Part shown: piece by piece, positions 1 through 10,058 of the stretch
Layout: every line of letters begins with the position of its first letter
How positions within the stretch are numbered: position 1 is the first letter of the stretch
NCBI GenBank assembly: GCA_023411115.1
Contig: JAEYPF010000007.1
Coordinates: 1-64,000 of the forward strand
Direction of reading: 5' to 3'
Length of the DNA stretch: 64,000 bases
From: Methanobacteriota archaeon
GTDB lineage: Archaea > Methanobacteriota > Methanobacteria > Methanobacteriales > Methanobacteriaceae
Notes under the pieces: generated by a model
The model's database searches: none
What the model saw: only the letters and a program-made list of their open reading frames with translations
What the model was told of the DNA's origin: nothing
Made by a program: the position numbers and the translations under genes

Positions 1-47
<47 letters not shown>

Positions 48-49
48 TT

Positions 50-125
<76 letters not shown>

Positions 126-247
126 CATTTTTATACAAAATAATTATTTTTAAATTATCTAAATTATTTTTCTCTAAAATAAAGTTATTTTAAGCCTTTC
201 CCAAAAGATTTAATATATGAATGATAATATTATTTCGGTGAAAAATC

Positions 248-451
248 ATGGCAAAGAAAACTTTCTGTCCTCGTTGTGGTTCTAACAAAATGAAAATACA
301 TAATCCATCGTTAAACATTTGGGAGTGTTCAAAATGCGGATACATGGGTTCGGTGGCCGTAGAAGATGGTAATATTGAAAAGAAAATCAATGAAGCTAAG
401 AAGATGGAAAAATTGTCAAGAAAGCTTTACTGGAATGATAAATTAGACTAA
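248..451 (+). CDS. small zinc-ribbon protein, copy 1
   Basis: This 67-residue protein has an N-terminal zinc ribbon made of CPRCGS (residues 8-13) and CSKCGY (27-32), followed by an acidic and then lysine-rich helical tail. A GGTGA motif six bases before the ATG is a good ribosome binding site. The next gene is a close paralog with the same N-terminus (KKTFCPRCGS) and the same VEDGNIEK linker, so the pair arose by tandem duplication. The function is unknown; such proteins often bind nucleic acid or act as adaptors, but nothing here decides it. Confidence 0.8.
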   Translation: MAKKTFCPRCGSNKMKIHNPSLNIWECSKCGYMGSVAVEDGNIEKKINEAKKMEKLSRKLYWNDKLD

Positions 452-483
452 ATAAGGCATAATATTATTTTAGTGAAAAAATC

Positions 484-684
484 ATGACAAAGAAAACTTT
501 CTGTCCTCGCTGTGGTTCAAAGAAAATAAAGTATGAATATATCTATGAAGGTGACGGCAAATGGAAATGTCATCACTGTGGATATGAGGGATCAATAGTG
601 GTTGAAGACGGAAATATTGAAAAAAATATTATAGAATCTAGAAAAATGGAAAAACTGAGTAAGAAATTATCATGGAAAAGATAA
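484..684 (+). CDS. small zinc-ribbon protein, copy 2
   Basis: This 66-residue tandem paralog of the preceding gene lies 32 bases downstream. It has CPRCGS and CHHCGY knuckles and the shared VEDGNIEK linker, then a charged helical tail ending in KLSWKR. The DNA just before the ATG (TTTTAGTGAAAAAATC) resembles the leader of copy 1, so the duplication included the ribosome binding site. The inter-knuckle loop differs in length and sequence, so the two copies may recognise different partners. Function unknown. Confidence 0.8.
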   Translation: MTKKTFCPRCGSKKIKYEYIYEGDGKWKCHHCGYEGSIVVEDGNIEKNIIESRKMEKLSKKLSWKR

Positions 685-755
685 TTAAAAGATTCGACCT
701 TTTTTAAAGAATGAAAATTTAAAATAAGTAGTTAAATTAAATAATTAACTTAATA

Positions 756-2030
756 TCACAAAACACTGCCTTTTAAATAAGTACTGGTAGCTTCTTCTAT
801 TTTTACTTTCACAAAAGTACCGATTTTGCCATTTTCCACAACTACCGGCTTGTAAGAATCTGTTCTTCCAATGTATCCACCTTTACTACCTTTTTCTGTT
901 ATTAAAATCTCATGAATTCTGCCAATTTCCTCCAGATTATTTTCATAAAGTATCTTTGACTTAAGATCATTCAAAGCTTTAGAACGCCTTTTCATATCAT
1001 CATGGCTTATTTCAGGCAATGCAGAAGATATTGTCATTGGTCTATGTTTGTATTTGGAAATATGAACAAAATTGGGTCTTATGTCTTTAATTACATTTAA
1101 TGTATCTTCAAATGCTTCATCAGTCTCTGTTGGATAACCAACTATTACATCTGTGGCTATTGAAATTTCAGGTATTTTTTCCCTGAATTTTGATATTATC
1201 TCTTTAAACTGTGCCACTGTATGGCCACGGTTCATATCATTCAGTACGTAGTCACTGCCACTTTGAATAGGGATGTGCAGGAATTTATAAACATTTTTAT
1301 GCATGAATGCATTAATTAACTCATCAACGTTTCCCATCATGCTTTTTGGGTGCATCATTCCCACCCTTAACCTGAAAATACCAGGAATAATAGTAATCTC
1401 ATTTATAAGTTCTGACAGCGTTCCTCCAGTATCTTTTCCATAAGCTGCAGTATCCTGGGCTGTAAGTTGAATTTCAACGCATCCATCTGCTACTGCCGTT
1501 TCAACTTCCTTTTTTATCTCTTTAACTGGATAACTCTGGAGTTTTCCCCTGGCAAATCTCGTGCAGCAGTAAGTACACATTCCAACACAACCTTCACATA
1601 TTTGAGATATATGCACAAATGGATCAAAACGTATCTTTGGAAGACCTGCTTTTACATCATCTCCATGACCAATAATTCTTGCGCTTTCACCATCCAAACA
1701 TGATTTTACAACATCCAGAGTTGATTTAATTTGACGGGGCCCGATCCATCCTGCAGCAGGTGCGGCCTTTTTGAGTTTACCCTGATCGATCTCCACCATA
1801 CATCCAGAAATTATCAATTTTTTATCTGGAAACAGTTCCTGAACCTTCTTAATCCTATTTAAGACCTTTTGCTCTGTTGGATGCTTAACATAGCACGTAT
1901 TAACTATTATAACGTCGGCATCTTCTGGTTCTGGTACTATAATGGCGTTATTTTCCTGTAAAAGCCCTGCCATTATCTGTGAGTCGCCTTGGTTAAACGT
2001 ACAACCAAATGTTTCAATGTAAACTTTCAT
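756..2030 (-). CDS. tRNA (t6A37) methylthiotransferase, archaeal CDKAL1/MtaB type
   Basis: This 424-residue radical SAM enzyme is predicted to convert t6A to ms2t6A at position 37 of ANN-decoding tRNAs. The N-terminal UPF0004 domain carries C10, C46 and C77, the ligands of the auxiliary [4Fe-4S] cluster. The radical SAM motif is C148-x3-C152-x2-C155 (CVGMCTYC). The last 60 or so residues form a TRAM-type RNA-binding domain. Length and order match the archaeal MiaB-like family. It stands alone between the zinc-ribbon pair and pcm. Family assignment is confident; the exact tRNA substrate is inferred from the family. Confidence 0.9.
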   Translation of the reverse strand: MKVYIETFGCTFNQGDSQIMAGLLQENNAIIVPEPEDADVIIVNTCYVKHPTEQKVLNRIKKVQELFPDKKLIISGCMVEIDQGKLKKAAPAAGWIGPRQIKSTLDVVKSCLDGESARIIGHGDDVKAGLPKIRFDPFVHISQICEGCVGMCTYCCTRFARGKLQSYPVKEIKKEVETAVADGCVEIQLTAQDTAAYGKDTGGTLSELINEITIIPGIFRLRVGMMHPKSMMGNVDELINAFMHKNVYKFLHIPIQSGSDYVLNDMNRGHTVAQFKEIISKFREKIPEISIATDVIVGYPTETDEAFEDTLNVIKDIRPNFVHISKYKHRPMTISSALPEISHDDMKRRSKALNDLKSKILYENNLEEIGRIHEILITEKGSKGGYIGRTDSYKPVVVENGKIGTFVKVKIEEATSTYLKGSVL

Positions 2031-2163
2031 TTTATTAAATCCCTGAATTTAATCCATAACATACAAATTATAAAATATACTTCTAAAATTAGCTAGTTGT
2101 AAATCTATTTAAATATAATCTTATTTTAATTGGTTAACATATAATTAGGATATAACTAATTTA

Positions 2164-2817
2164 CTATTCTGGCCACCCGTACTTCCCAATCATTGGAACA
2201 AATGCAACTCCTCCCAATGATTTCTGCTTGAAATCATTTTCTGATTCTTTTAGGATACACATAAGATCCTGGAAATACGATTGTTCCCCTACAGGGATTA
2301 AAAGCTTCCCTCCAACTCTAAGCTGTTCTTTTAAGGGTTCTGGCACAGATGGGGCGCTAGCGGTTCCATAAATTCGATCATAGGGTGTTTCTTCCTCATA
2401 ACCTAATGTCCCATCCCCAATAATCACTGTAACATTTTTTTCGTAGCCTGTTCTTTTGAGGTTCTCTTTTGCAATTTCTGCAAGGTATTCATGGCGTTCT
2501 ATACTGTAAACATGGCCTTTTTTGCCCATTGTTTCTGAAATGACAGCTGCATTGTATCCGAAGCCGGTTCCAATTTCTAAAACTTTCATGCCTTCTTCAA
2601 GATCAAGCCTTTCACATATCATCGCAACCATGTGGGGTGCTGAAATTGTTTGGCCTTTTCCTATGGGAAGAGGTTGATCAGCGTAAGCATAAGGCTTATT
2701 TTCTTCAGGCATAAATTCTTCCCTTGGAACCTTTTCCATGGCTTGCCTAACTTTTTCTGTTTTTATATATCCATAATCTAAAAGTCTTCTAACCAACTCT
2801 TTTCTTTCATTCAGCAT
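2164..2817 (-). CDS. pcm: protein-L-isoaspartate O-methyltransferase
   Basis: This 217-residue SAM-dependent methyltransferase repairs isoaspartyl and D-aspartyl residues in damaged proteins. It shows the class I SAM-binding motif VLEIGTGFGYNAAV near residue 80, the family signature QTISAPHMVA near residue 57, and a C-terminal GGVAFVPMIGKYGW segment. The length is typical. It is 37 bases downstream of the HVO_0476-type zinc-finger gene and may be co-transcribed with it. Confidence 0.93.
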   Translation of the reverse strand: MLNERKELVRRLLDYGYIKTEKVRQAMEKVPREEFMPEENKPYAYADQPLPIGKGQTISAPHMVAMICERLDLEEGMKVLEIGTGFGYNAAVISETMGKKGHVYSIERHEYLAEIAKENLKRTGYEKNVTVIIGDGTLGYEEETPYDRIYGTASAPSVPEPLKEQLRVGGKLLIPVGEQSYFQDLMCILKESENDFKQKSLGGVAFVPMIGKYGWPE

Positions 2818-2854
2818 TTATACCACTTTAGAAGTTCTAAATTGCAAAATCAAT

Positions 2855-3487
2855 TCATTCTTCTAATTCATCTTCTTTAACTTTAATTTCTACTACATTA
2901 GCACTTAAATCATAATTAGGTCTTGCTTTTCCCTCTAAAGGCCTTCCATAAACTCTTTTAGTTACAGATGCCTTTGCAAACCCTTTTCTAATTTTTCGTT
3001 CAATGGTTTTTAATGAATTTACTTTAAAAAGTAAATTCCCAAGTTTAACTATATCTCCCACAGTAAATTCGAAATCTCTATCAACTTCAACCTTTTTTGA
3101 AAGAACTCTGCCGCCGAAATCCACAGAAATTCCAACTCTTGCCGGCACATCTAACGAAGAGGCCCAAATAGTATCAATATTAGATACTAAACTACGGTAA
3201 ACTCTCGCTCCTGTTTTTATTTCAATTGAATTTACTGCGACCTCTTTTCCATCGATATCCAGGATGTCATCCACCATTAGCTCTTCATCAGGATACATTT
3301 TGACAAAGTCTTTTTTAGAAGTTTCATACTCGCTTATCACTATTCTGACATCAACTGGTTTTTCTCGAATTATGGTTTCCCTGTAAACATTACCGCATTC
3401 TTCACATTTCAAAAGAAGCTCTTTTGAATGTTTACCCTTTGATTTTAAAATTTCATATGATTCAGATTTACAAACAGGACATTTCAT
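2855..3487 (-). CDS. HVO_0476-family zinc finger protein
   Basis: This 210-residue protein starts with a zinc ribbon (CPVC at residues 3-6, CEECG near 28-32), followed by about 170 residues of mainly beta structure. I recognise it as the archaeal family named after HVO_0476, whose function is not established. The start is supported by AGGAAAG a few bases upstream. It precedes pcm in the same direction with a short gap, so one transcript is likely. Confidence 0.75.
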   Translation of the reverse strand: MKCPVCKSESYEILKSKGKHSKELLLKCEECGNVYRETIIREKPVDVRIVISEYETSKKDFVKMYPDEELMVDDILDIDGKEVAVNSIEIKTGARVYRSLVSNIDTIWASSLDVPARVGISVDFGGRVLSKKVEVDRDFEFTVGDIVKLGNLLFKVNSLKTIERKIRKGFAKASVTKRVYGRPLEGKARPNYDLSANVVEIKVKEDELEE

Positions 3488-3737
3488 TTACTTTCCTCAT
3501 GTTTTAATGAATTTCACCCATAATTTGAATTCTAGCAAAGTTATGGGTTTATGTGGATTGTCAGCACTTTAATTTAAACTTCACATTAAATTAACCAACA
3601 AAAATTAACACTGCAGTATAGTGCAATGCCATGACATAAATATAAATTTTATAATTAATAGTATTGTAATCTATTAATTATATATTTTAATTAAATTACA
3701 AAAATAGTTGTTAATCGAACTGTATTTAATTAAAACA

Positions 3738-4238
3738 TTACTCGCTTTGGATTTTAAGGTAATGGTTAACTAATCCACCATCTTTTAAGATACTGAGCAT
3801 GAATTTTTTAAATGGTTCAATTTTAAAGGTCTCATCTGTTGACTTATTTTCAATAATACCTTTTTCCAAATCTATTTTTAAAATATCGCTATTTTTAGCA
3901 TTTATATCGGCTACAATAACAGGTAAGCCAATATTTATGGCATTTCTGTAAAATATTCTTGCAAATGACTTTGCAACAATGGCTGAAACACCTGCATGCT
4001 TTAAAGCCACTGGAGCCTGTTCTCTTGATGAACCGCACCCAAAGTTCCAGTCAGCGACTATGATATCTCCTTGTTCAACATTTTTTGAAAAATCAGGATC
4101 TATACCTTCCATAACATGTGCTGCCAGATCATCAAGGCTGAAAGTTCTCAGGTATCTTCCAGGAATTATAACATCAGTATCTATATTATCTCCAAATTTC
4201 CAGACTTTTCCTTCTATTTTTTCTTTCATGTTAATCAT
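3738..4238 (-). CDS. hacB: homoaconitase small subunit (aconitase swivel domain)
   Basis: This 166-residue swivelling subunit belongs to the two-subunit hydro-lyases (LeuD/HacB). The signature GDNIDTDVIIPGRYLRT lies near residues 16-32, and the FGCGSSREQAPVAL segment is near 68-81. The specificity loop reads YLRT (29-32), the form associated in methanogens with homoaconitase, which elongates 2-oxoglutarate toward the 2-oxosuberate needed for coenzyme B; isopropylmalate isomerases have hydrophobic residues there. The large subunit is not in this window. A second ATG at codon 4 is an alternative start. The gene begins nine bases after the beta-RFA-P synthase gene, so the two are co-transcribed. 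Confidence 0.85.
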   Translation of the reverse strand: MINMKEKIEGKVWKFGDNIDTDVIIPGRYLRTFSLDDLAAHVMEGIDPDFSKNVEQGDIIVADWNFGCGSSREQAPVALKHAGVSAIVAKSFARIFYRNAINIGLPVIVADINAKNSDILKIDLEKGIIENKSTDETFKIEPFKKFMLSILKDGGLVNHYLKIQSE

Positions 4239-4247
4239 TAGTGCTTT

Positions 4248-5237
4248 TTATTTAACTTTAGCGCCGCTATTTTTAGCTCTGGTGGCAATAACTTTACCAC
4301 CCACTTCTTTCATAGTACTTTGAGCTGCCTTCGATATATCTTTTGTGTTTGTATCTGTTACAGCATAAATAGTTGGTCCAAAGGAACTCATCCCAACTCC
4401 AGCTGCGCCTGCATTTCTCATATTTTCAATTATTTCGTTAATTATCGCGTCTTGAAATTCAACTTCTATTTTCTTAAACCCAATATCCTGAATTTCATTA
4501 ACTGCAGATCCAAATGAATCTAAATCTTGTTCTACAACCGAAGGCATCATTTTCATCAATATTAAATGTGATAATTTCTGTACTTCTTCTAAATTAATTG
4601 GACAGCACTCCTGGAAAATATTCACCTCTTTCTTACCAGATGCCCCCGCAGGGACATTTGGAATGGCAAGTATTACATTCCATTCCTGAGGAAAATCATA
4701 CCTTGCTATCAAAGGCGCTGGTGATGCTTTAGAAGCTGATGATGGTAAAAAATCAGGCTTTTCATCAATTTTATGTCCACCATCAATAATAAATCCCCCA
4801 TCATCGAACGCTCTAACTCCAATACCGGAGGTTCCGCCTCTTCCTACAAGTTTAGCTATTTGAGAAGCATTCATATCATAATCATGAAGATTTAATACTA
4901 GCTTGGCTGCCGCAAGGGATAATTGAGTACCTGATCCAAGTCCAGAATGAGCAGGATACGTCTTTTTGACTTCAAACTTAAATCCAGAATCAATTTTCAG
5001 GAATTCTGTTATTTTTTTAACTGTATTTTCTATTTTTTCCCTATAATCCCTCATCAATTCTTCGCTTAAGCCCTGAGATTCCTTAAAAAATATCTGAGTG
5101 CATTTATCTTGAGGTTTTGCTTCAAGTATAAGCTTTGGTTCTTCAATGGTGAGCCCAACACCACCGTCGATCCGTCCAATGGTCCCATTAAGGTCTATTA
5201 AAGTCATATGGAGCCTTGATGGAGTTTCTATGATCAT
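4248..5237 (-). CDS. mptG: beta-ribofuranosylaminobenzene 5'-phosphate synthase (methanopterin)
   Basis: This 329-residue GHMP-fold enzyme condenses an aminobenzoate-type substrate with phosphoribosyl diphosphate, with loss of CO2 and PPi, the first committed step to tetrahydromethanopterin. The N-terminus ETPSRLHMTLIDLNG and the glycine-rich loop AHSGLGSGTQLSLA are the family hallmarks. It is followed after nine bases by hacB on the same strand, so methanopterin and coenzyme B genes share a transcript. AGGTTTTTAAA precedes the ATG. Family assignment is firm. Confidence 0.92.
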   Translation of the reverse strand: MIIETPSRLHMTLIDLNGTIGRIDGGVGLTIEEPKLILEAKPQDKCTQIFFKESQGLSEELMRDYREKIENTVKKITEFLKIDSGFKFEVKKTYPAHSGLGSGTQLSLAAAKLVLNLHDYDMNASQIAKLVGRGGTSGIGVRAFDDGGFIIDGGHKIDEKPDFLPSSASKASPAPLIARYDFPQEWNVILAIPNVPAGASGKKEVNIFQECCPINLEEVQKLSHLILMKMMPSVVEQDLDSFGSAVNEIQDIGFKKIEVEFQDAIINEIIENMRNAGAAGVGMSSFGPTIYAVTDTNTKDISKAAQSTMKEVGGKVIATRAKNSGAKVK

Positions 5238-5437
5238 TTTAAAAACCTGTGCTTTCTAATTCGTTCCATATATTTTCAAGGTATTCATCTGTCTTTTATT
5301 CTGTATAAAATTTAATAGTTAACTCTTGTAAATTCTGAATGGTTTAATTAAATATTCAAGCTCCGAAAAAAGTTATCCAAAAGAGAATTAGAAAAAAGTC
5401 ATTTTAATTCCCAGAATTAATCAGTCAATAGTCTTAC

Positions 5438-6973
<1,536 letters not shown>

Positions 6974-7036
6974 CTCACCATAGATATATTTATAAATAAT
7001 ATAATTATTATCTTGCTTTAAATTAGGAGGTAAACC
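6974..7036. promoter_or_regulatory. shared divergent promoter region tes/carS
   Basis: Only 63 bases separate the two divergent lipid genes. Near 6985-7000 lies a nearly self-complementary TATA-like stretch (ATATTTATAAATAAT) that could serve either strand. On the plus side AGGAGGT lies just before the carS ATG. On the minus side GGTGA directly precedes the Tes start. Use as a bidirectional promoter is inferred from spacing only. Confidence 0.45.
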
Positions 7037-7618
7037 ATGGATGCAAGTGTTATCAGTGTTTTAATTTTGTCAGCATATGTAATATACTTTATGTTACCGG
7101 CATACCTAGCAAATGTTTCAGCATTAGTCTTTGGAGGCGGAATACCGCTAGACATGGGTCGGAATTTCCGTGATGGTCGTCGTATAATAGGCAATGGAGT
7201 AACCTGGAGAGGAACTCTAATTGGAACTCTAATTGGAACAATTATAGGGATCATTCAGGGAACTATATCAACGTATTACGGAAACGTCTTTAACTTAATA
7301 CCAGGAGTTATGATAATCCAAGGACCAATACCGACAAGTATATTACAAGGAGCTATTATAGGACTCTTCCTGGCTGGCGGTGCTTTAATTGGGGACGCAT
7401 TTGGAAGCTTTATAAAAAGAAGGATCGGAATTGAAAGAGGAAAACCCGCGCCATTTTTAGATCAACTTGATTTTGTTATAGGTGCATTGGTATTTGCTTC
7501 ACTTATAGTCTTTATACCATTGGAAATGATTATATTAATAATTATTATAACTGTCTTTTTGCACCTTTTAACCAATATAATTGCTTATTTAATTGGAATG
7601 AAAGACGTTTGGTACTAA
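7037..7618 (+). CDS. carS: CDP-archaeol synthase
   Basis: This 193-residue integral membrane enzyme activates 2,3-bis-O-geranylgeranylglyceryl phosphate with CTP to give the CDP form used for archaeal polar lipid head groups. The short cytoplasmic segment GGGIPLDMGRNFRDGRRIIG near residues 36-55 followed by TWRGTLIGTLIG is the family hallmark (DUF46), and about five hydrophobic helices are visible. AGGAGGT gives a strong ribosome binding site. It is transcribed away from the tetraether-synthase gene, so a precursor enzyme and a tail-coupling enzyme share one promoter region. Confidence 0.9.
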   Translation: MDASVISVLILSAYVIYFMLPAYLANVSALVFGGGIPLDMGRNFRDGRRIIGNGVTWRGTLIGTLIGTIIGIIQGTISTYYGNVFNLIPGVMIIQGPIPTSILQGAIIGLFLAGGALIGDAFGSFIKRRIGIERGKPAPFLDQLDFVIGALVFASLIVFIPLEMIILIIIITVFLHLLTNIIAYLIGMKDVWY

Positions 7619-7910
7619 ATAACATTTCTTTTTCATTTTAATTGATTAATTCCAATTCTTTTTAATATTTTTTTGATTTAAAATATTTAATCATGGTTCC
7701 TATAATCTTATTCCCCTTTTTTATTTAAATCAGATTCTAAGTGTTAATTATGGCATAAGTCAGGAACTATATTTCCGAAAATAAAATTTATTAAGGATTA
7801 ATTACCATATATATAAACATACGATGTCTATTTAGCAATACAAATATTGAAAGTAATCCGATCACGTAAATAATACGTTTAGTTTGTACAATGATCTTGG
7901 AGCAAAATAC

Positions 7911-8357
7911 ATGGAAAACAAGTCTGTAACAATATTGCTAGTTGAGGATAATCCTGCTGATGCTCGATGGATAATGGAAGTTTTTAAAGAGTACGATATA
8001 TCTACTGAAATACACATTGCAAAAGACGGCATTGAAGCAATGGATTATTTATATAAAAAAGGAAAGTACAAAGACGTTTCCTATCCGGATATAATAATTT
8101 TAGACCTGTATCTACCCCGTATAAATGGACATGAGATACTTAAAAAAATTAAAAATGATAAGAATTTAAAAGCTATTCCAGTGGTAGTTCTAACAGCTTC
8201 AAATTCACCTGAAGATCCTAAAATTGCCTATAAAAACCATGCCAATTGTTATATATCCAAACCGGTCGATTCTGAAGATTTAAAGAGGATCGTGCAGTAC
8301 ACTGGGGAATTTTGGCTTTCAGTGGCCGAAATGCCTGAATTCAGTGAAATGCAATAA
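7911..8357 (+). CDS. receiver-only response regulator (Rcp1-like)
   Basis: This 148-residue single-domain CheY-like receiver has no output domain. It shows the acidic pair E12-D13, the phosphoacceptor D65 in IIILDLYLPRINGHE, the conserved threonine in VVLTAS and the lysine in ISKPVD. The start is placed at the ATG because TTGGAG lies eight bases before it; an upstream in-frame TTG would add nine residues without a good site. A related receiver lies at 58751-59323. No histidine kinase is in the window, so the partner is unknown. Such receivers typically relay phosphate from phytochrome-like or PAS kinases. Confidence 0.85.
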   Translation: MENKSVTILLVEDNPADARWIMEVFKEYDISTEIHIAKDGIEAMDYLYKKGKYKDVSYPDIIILDLYLPRINGHEILKKIKNDKNLKAIPVVVLTASNSPEDPKIAYKNHANCYISKPVDSEDLKRIVQYTGEFWLSVAEMPEFSEMQ

Positions 8358-8411
8358 CATTCTTTATTTACCGTTGATTTAATGTTTATGATCTATACTT
8401 TTTTTAATAAT

Positions 8412-8912
8412 TTATTTTTCTGAAGGGATTTCATTCTTTTTAAAGTTCCTATATCTCCAGTAAATATACGCACGGCGGGAAATCATTGCCCCCACTGCCA
8501 TAATAAGGAACATAGATGTCAAAAGATTAAAATCCATAAGTTTCATGCTGCTAATCACGTCTTTTCCATATATCCGAGCTACAATGATTACAATCCACAC
8601 AAACACCGCAATATAAGAACCCTTCAAGATCATGGATCCATCTTCATGGATCTTAACTTTCATAAATTTACCTATTAAAATACCCATTAATACTCCTATT
8701 AAAAGGCCGGCAAAGATAATTAAAATGTTGAAAGCACTATTCATCTCAATTAAAACTGTAGGAATTGTAATTATAGCTAAAATCACGGGCATGATTATTA
8801 ATTTCCTTAAGTTCATCTTTCTTTCGCGTAACTGCAGTAAAACAATTATAAGAATTATAAAAAGGAAAACTGAACTGCCCATAAAACTGTCATCTGGCAT
8901 TATCACTGTCAT
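8412..8912 (-). CDS. membrane protein, CcdC/DUF1453-like
   Basis: This 166-residue protein has four to five hydrophobic helices. A short N-terminus, a first helix, RERKMNLRKL, two further helices, a KVKIHEDGSMIL turn and a C-terminal RRAYIYWRYRNF segment resemble the CcdC-like DUF1453 family, but this is recognition by pattern only. No catalytic motif is seen. It stands alone between the receiver gene and a small membrane-protein gene on the opposite strand. Confidence 0.6.
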   Translation of the reverse strand: MTVIMPDDSFMGSSVFLFIILIIVLLQLRERKMNLRKLIIMPVILAIITIPTVLIEMNSAFNILIIFAGLLIGVLMGILIGKFMKVKIHEDGSMILKGSYIAVFVWIVIIVARIYGKDVISSMKLMDFNLLTSMFLIMAVGAMISRRAYIYWRYRNFKKNEIPSEK

Positions 8913-8995
8913 AATATCAACTCAATTATGAATTTATTTCAAAGTATATAAATTGCATCTCCAACAAAAATAATGATATAAAGAGGGGTATTAAT

Positions 8996-9232
8996 ATGTC
9001 AATAAATGATAAATTAAGCATTATAGGCGGCTGCATATTCTTTATTCTCTTTATATATTTCCTGTACATCAAAGATTATTTATATGCACTTGGATCAGTT
9101 ATACTAAGCATTACATTATTTTTAGGGGCTTACACTCCTCGTGAAATAGGCCGTAGAGAAGTTTTAATTATTATAGATGTAATACTGCCTTTTATAGCCA
9201 TTGCAATCTTTATCTATGCATTGATTTTTTAA
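8996..9232 (+). CDS. small membrane protein
   Basis: This 78-residue protein has three predicted transmembrane helices separated by short charged turns (IKDYLYA, YTPREIGRREV). AGAGGGGT upstream supports the start. It ends two bases before the stop of a convergent gene on the other strand. No family is recognised. Confidence 0.65.
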   Translation: MSINDKLSIIGGCIFFILFIYFLYIKDYLYALGSVILSITLFLGAYTPREIGRREVLIIIDVILPFIAIAIFIYALIF

Positions 9233-9234
9233 AA

Positions 9235-9960
9235 CTAAATGGAATTATAACACGTTTCAATCAAATTATAAGTCACATTGTAAGCCTCATTGTAACCTAA
9301 CCATTCTGGAATTTCATAAACAAATGTGGGATGCCCGGTAGCTGCTAATGGTTTTGTGAAAATCTCAGTTGATGTACCTTTCTTTTTTGGATTAGCATCG
9401 GATGGGAGAAATCTTATCCCAGGCATAGCGCTATCAACTTTTTGAGCCAGAGTTACCGATTTATTGTCCATTGAGGGAGTAGCAATATAAAATCCATCCC
9501 CATAACCCTTTTTATGGTCATGGCATATAATAACGAGATCATAATCTGATTTAGCAACATCAGGGATAATATAGTCTGCAGCAAGTCCCTGTCCCCTGTT
9601 TCTACCCAGAGTATAATAATCAAAGTTTGCATTAACCACAATACTGTAGTGCACTATTTCAACATTGTGAGATTTGGCATAATCTTTTATTGCAGCTGAA
9701 GAAACATTCATGGAAAGTGTTTCCCTAGGATGTATTCCTGTGACGATTGCTACTTTAACTTTTTTTTGAGGAGAATCACCTGTAAAACTTGCCCATTTAG
9801 AATCCAGTGTGTCCTTTTGTGGGTATACATCTTTAGTGACATATCCCCTGTCATCTGAACCTATTGTGGAATGTTCAGTTGAACTGGCTGTATTTAAAGA
9901 TCCCACCATGACAGTGACGATAACAGCGCATACAATAATTATAACTAAAGTCTTTTTCAT
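9235..9960 (-). CDS. exported HxxE protein, M14/aspartoacylase-like, copy 1
   Basis: From the ATG preceded by GGAG this protein has 241 residues; a longer reading begins with 23 residues lacking a ribosome site. It opens with a signal or anchor helix (MKKTLVIIIVCAVIVTVMVG). Conserved features shared with the next gene are GSDDRGYVTKDVY, TGIHPRETLS, CHDHKKGYGDGFYIATP and FVYEIPEWLG. HPRE is an HxxE motif and a later histidine and glutamate could complete a zinc-carboxypeptidase (M14) site, so a secreted metallohydrolase is possible, but family membership is inferred from motifs only. Confidence 0.65.
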   Translation of the reverse strand: MKKTLVIIIVCAVIVTVMVGSLNTASSTEHSTIGSDDRGYVTKDVYPQKDTLDSKWASFTGDSPQKKVKVAIVTGIHPRETLSMNVSSAAIKDYAKSHNVEIVHYSIVVNANFDYYTLGRNRGQGLAADYIIPDVAKSDYDLVIICHDHKKGYGDGFYIATPSMDNKSVTLAQKVDSAMPGIRFLPSDANPKKKGTSTEIFTKPLAATGHPTFVYEIPEWLGYNEAYNVTYNLIETCYNSI

Positions 9961-10058
9961 GTTATGTTCTCCAAAATTCTTAGAAAGATTTGATTTGACC
10001 ATATAAAAATCTTTGCAAAAAATAGTCAAAAAATAAGTAGTTTATTCCTTTAATTAAT

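Noticed and set aside
9235..10029. Longer reading of the HxxE protein with 23 extra N-terminal residues
   Set aside because: The extra part has no ribosome site and would bury the signal peptide; the internal ATG has GGAG eight bases before it.
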